Part shown: piece after piece, positions 5,987 through 6,949 of the stretch
Position numbering within the stretch: the stretch's first letter is position 1
Layout: each line of letters begins with the position of its first letter
Assembly: GCA_021817755.1 (NCBI GenBank)
Contig: JAKAGC010000206.1
Coordinates: 1 to 6,949, forward strand
Direction: 5' to 3'
Length of the DNA: 6,949 nucleotides
Origin: Acidobacteriota bacterium
Lineage (GTDB): Bacteria > Acidobacteriota > Aminicenantia > UBA2199
Program-made: the position numbers and the translations under genes
The notes under the pieces: generated by a model
Told to the model about the DNA's origin: nothing
Database searches by the model: none
The model's input: only the letters and a program-made list of their open reading frames with translations

Positions 5987-6949
5987 ATGAAATGTACAAA
6001 CTGCTCCACAGAAAATATGTCAGATGCCAGGTTTTGCATAGCCTGCGGGGTCTCTATGGATAGTGAACCTACCCAGTCAGAGGAATCAAATGAATTAACT
6101 GTTGTTGTTAAACCAACTGAAATCCATTCTGATGAATTTCTATTAAACAAGCGATTCCGGGTTATTAAAAAGTTAGGAAAAGGTGGCATGGGGGAAGTCC
6201 TTCTCGCCGAAGATGTCAAATTAAAGAGAAATGTTGCTATAAAAAGCATTCTAATAAAAGATAGCCTCGGAGACACCAATGCAAAACTCCGTTTTTTAAG
6301 AGAAGCCCAAACAGCTTCTCAATTGGATCATTCCAATATCTGTACTATTTATGAAATTTACGAAGAGCAGGATAAAGATTATATTGTGATGCAATATATC
6401 GATGGCGTCACACTGGATCAAATCATTCGTACCAAAAAAATAAGCATCGAAAAAATCGTAGATATTGCTATCCAGGTTTGTTCCGGGATGATGGAAGCCC
6501 ATTCCAAGGATATTATCCATCGGGATATCAAACCCGGTAATATGATGGTAGATAAAAAAGGTGTGGTGAAAATCCTCGATTTTGGACTTGCTAAATTCGG
6601 CGATGAATCATCATCCAAGAATCAGATGGAAACCAATCTCACTGAAAAGGGTTTCGTCATGGGGACCATTGCATATATCTCCCCTGAGCAAGCTCGTGGA
6701 AAATCGCTGGATAAAAGGACCGATGTTTTTTCTTTTGGTGCTGTACTTTTTGAAATGGTAGAAGGCGAAAATCCTTTCAAAGTAGATGAACAAATTGAAA
6801 CATTATACAACGTTCTGAATAAGGATGTAAAATTTACTCGTGCAATCCCTATTGAACTTGAAGATATCATCAGGAAAGCTCTTGAAAAAGATAGAGAAAA
6901 ACGGTACGCCGATTTCTCCCAGATGAAAGACGACCTGGAATCCTTTAAA
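5987..6949 (+). CDS. Zinc-ribbon Ser/Thr protein kinase (PknB-like), C-terminus cut by window edge
   Basis: The frame is open for 321 codons to the window end. Residues 1-24 form a zinc ribbon with two CxxC knuckles (C3/C6 and C17/C20). A linker of about 30 residues follows. The eukaryotic-like kinase domain runs from about 57 to 315: glycine loop GKGGMGEV (64-71), VAIK with K86, helix-C E106, catalytic HRDIKPGN (H178, D180, N185), DFG (198-200), GTIAYISPEQ (226-235) and DVFSFG (246-251). All key residues are present, and it is an RD-type kinase likely to be activated by autophosphorylation of the loop. Related kinases often continue into a membrane segment and sensor repeats (TPR, WD40 or TolB-like), which cannot be seen here. 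Start: ATG 5987 is the first Met before the zinc ribbon. It has no Shine-Dalgarno but a promoter immediately upstream. Confidence 0.92.
   Translation, partial: MKCTNCSTENMSDARFCIACGVSMDSEPTQSEESNELTVVVKPTEIHSDEFLLNKRFRVIKKLGKGGMGEVLLAEDVKLKRNVAIKSILIKDSLGDTNAKLRFLREAQTASQLDHSNICTIYEIYEEQDKDYIVMQYIDGVTLDQIIRTKKISIEKIVDIAIQVCSGMMEAHSKDIIHRDIKPGNMMVDKKGVVKILDFGLAKFGDESSSKNQMETNLTEKGFVMGTIAYISPEQARGKSLDKRTDVFSFGAVLFEMVEGENPFKVDEQIETLYNVLNKDVKFTRAIPIELEDIIRKALEKDREKRYADFSQMKDDLESFK

Noticed and set aside
5991..6063. ATG at 5992, five bases after the kinase ATG
   Set aside because: It is out of frame with the kinase and reaches a stop after about two dozen codons; no ribosome binding site.
5941..6870. 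Several open frames on the minus strand opposite the kinase gene
   Set aside because: They overlap a clearly coding kinase and encode no recognisable domain; shadows of the true frame.

Overview
The window is an AT-rich bacterial stretch (G+C looks below 40% by eye) with seven protein genes. Two are cut by the window edges. I see no RNA genes, insertion sequences or CRISPR arrays. An M6-type secreted metalloprotease with an Ig/PKD-like tail, a zinc-ribbon Ser/Thr kinase and a WbqC/PIG-L pair suggest a Gram-negative of the FCB-like or candidate-phylum type (for example Marinimicrobia or Cloacimonadota). That placement is inference and weak. Ribosome binding sites are classical AGGAGG type. Three promoter candidates all fit TTGnnn-N17-TATAAT-like spacing, which argues against Bacteroidota proper, where TTTG/TAnnTTTG promoters are the rule.

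Layout. On the minus strand, positions 1-1856 hold a secreted M6 metalloprotease cut at its C-terminal end. A 337-base non-coding stretch follows, then a membrane-anchored calcineurin-like metallophosphoesterase (2194-3306). A 298-base divergent intergenic region (3307-3604) carries one good promoter in each direction. On the plus strand comes a compact cluster: WbqC-family protein (3605-4318), overlapping class I SAM methyltransferase (4308-4937), PIG-L zinc deacetylase (4975-5613), and a 4-oxalocrotonate tautomerase-family protein (5699-5920). Last is a zinc-ribbon Ser/Thr protein kinase (5987 to the edge), which appears to have its own promoter placed so close to the start codon that the mRNA may be leaderless.

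How the genes may work together. WbqC, methyltransferase and PIG-L are probably co-transcribed from the promoter at 3519-3547. These families recur in surface-glycan loci. One chemically coherent reading is N-deacetylation of an acetamido sugar by PIG-L, acylation of the freed amine by the WbqC protein (a relative has been proposed to transfer glycine), and methylation by the third enzyme. This is a hypothesis only. The tautomerase has its own strong ribosome binding site and may be a passenger. The kinase looks like a separate transcription unit. No system here is plainly unprecedented. The most interesting items are the possible N-acyl sugar cassette and the leaderless kinase start.
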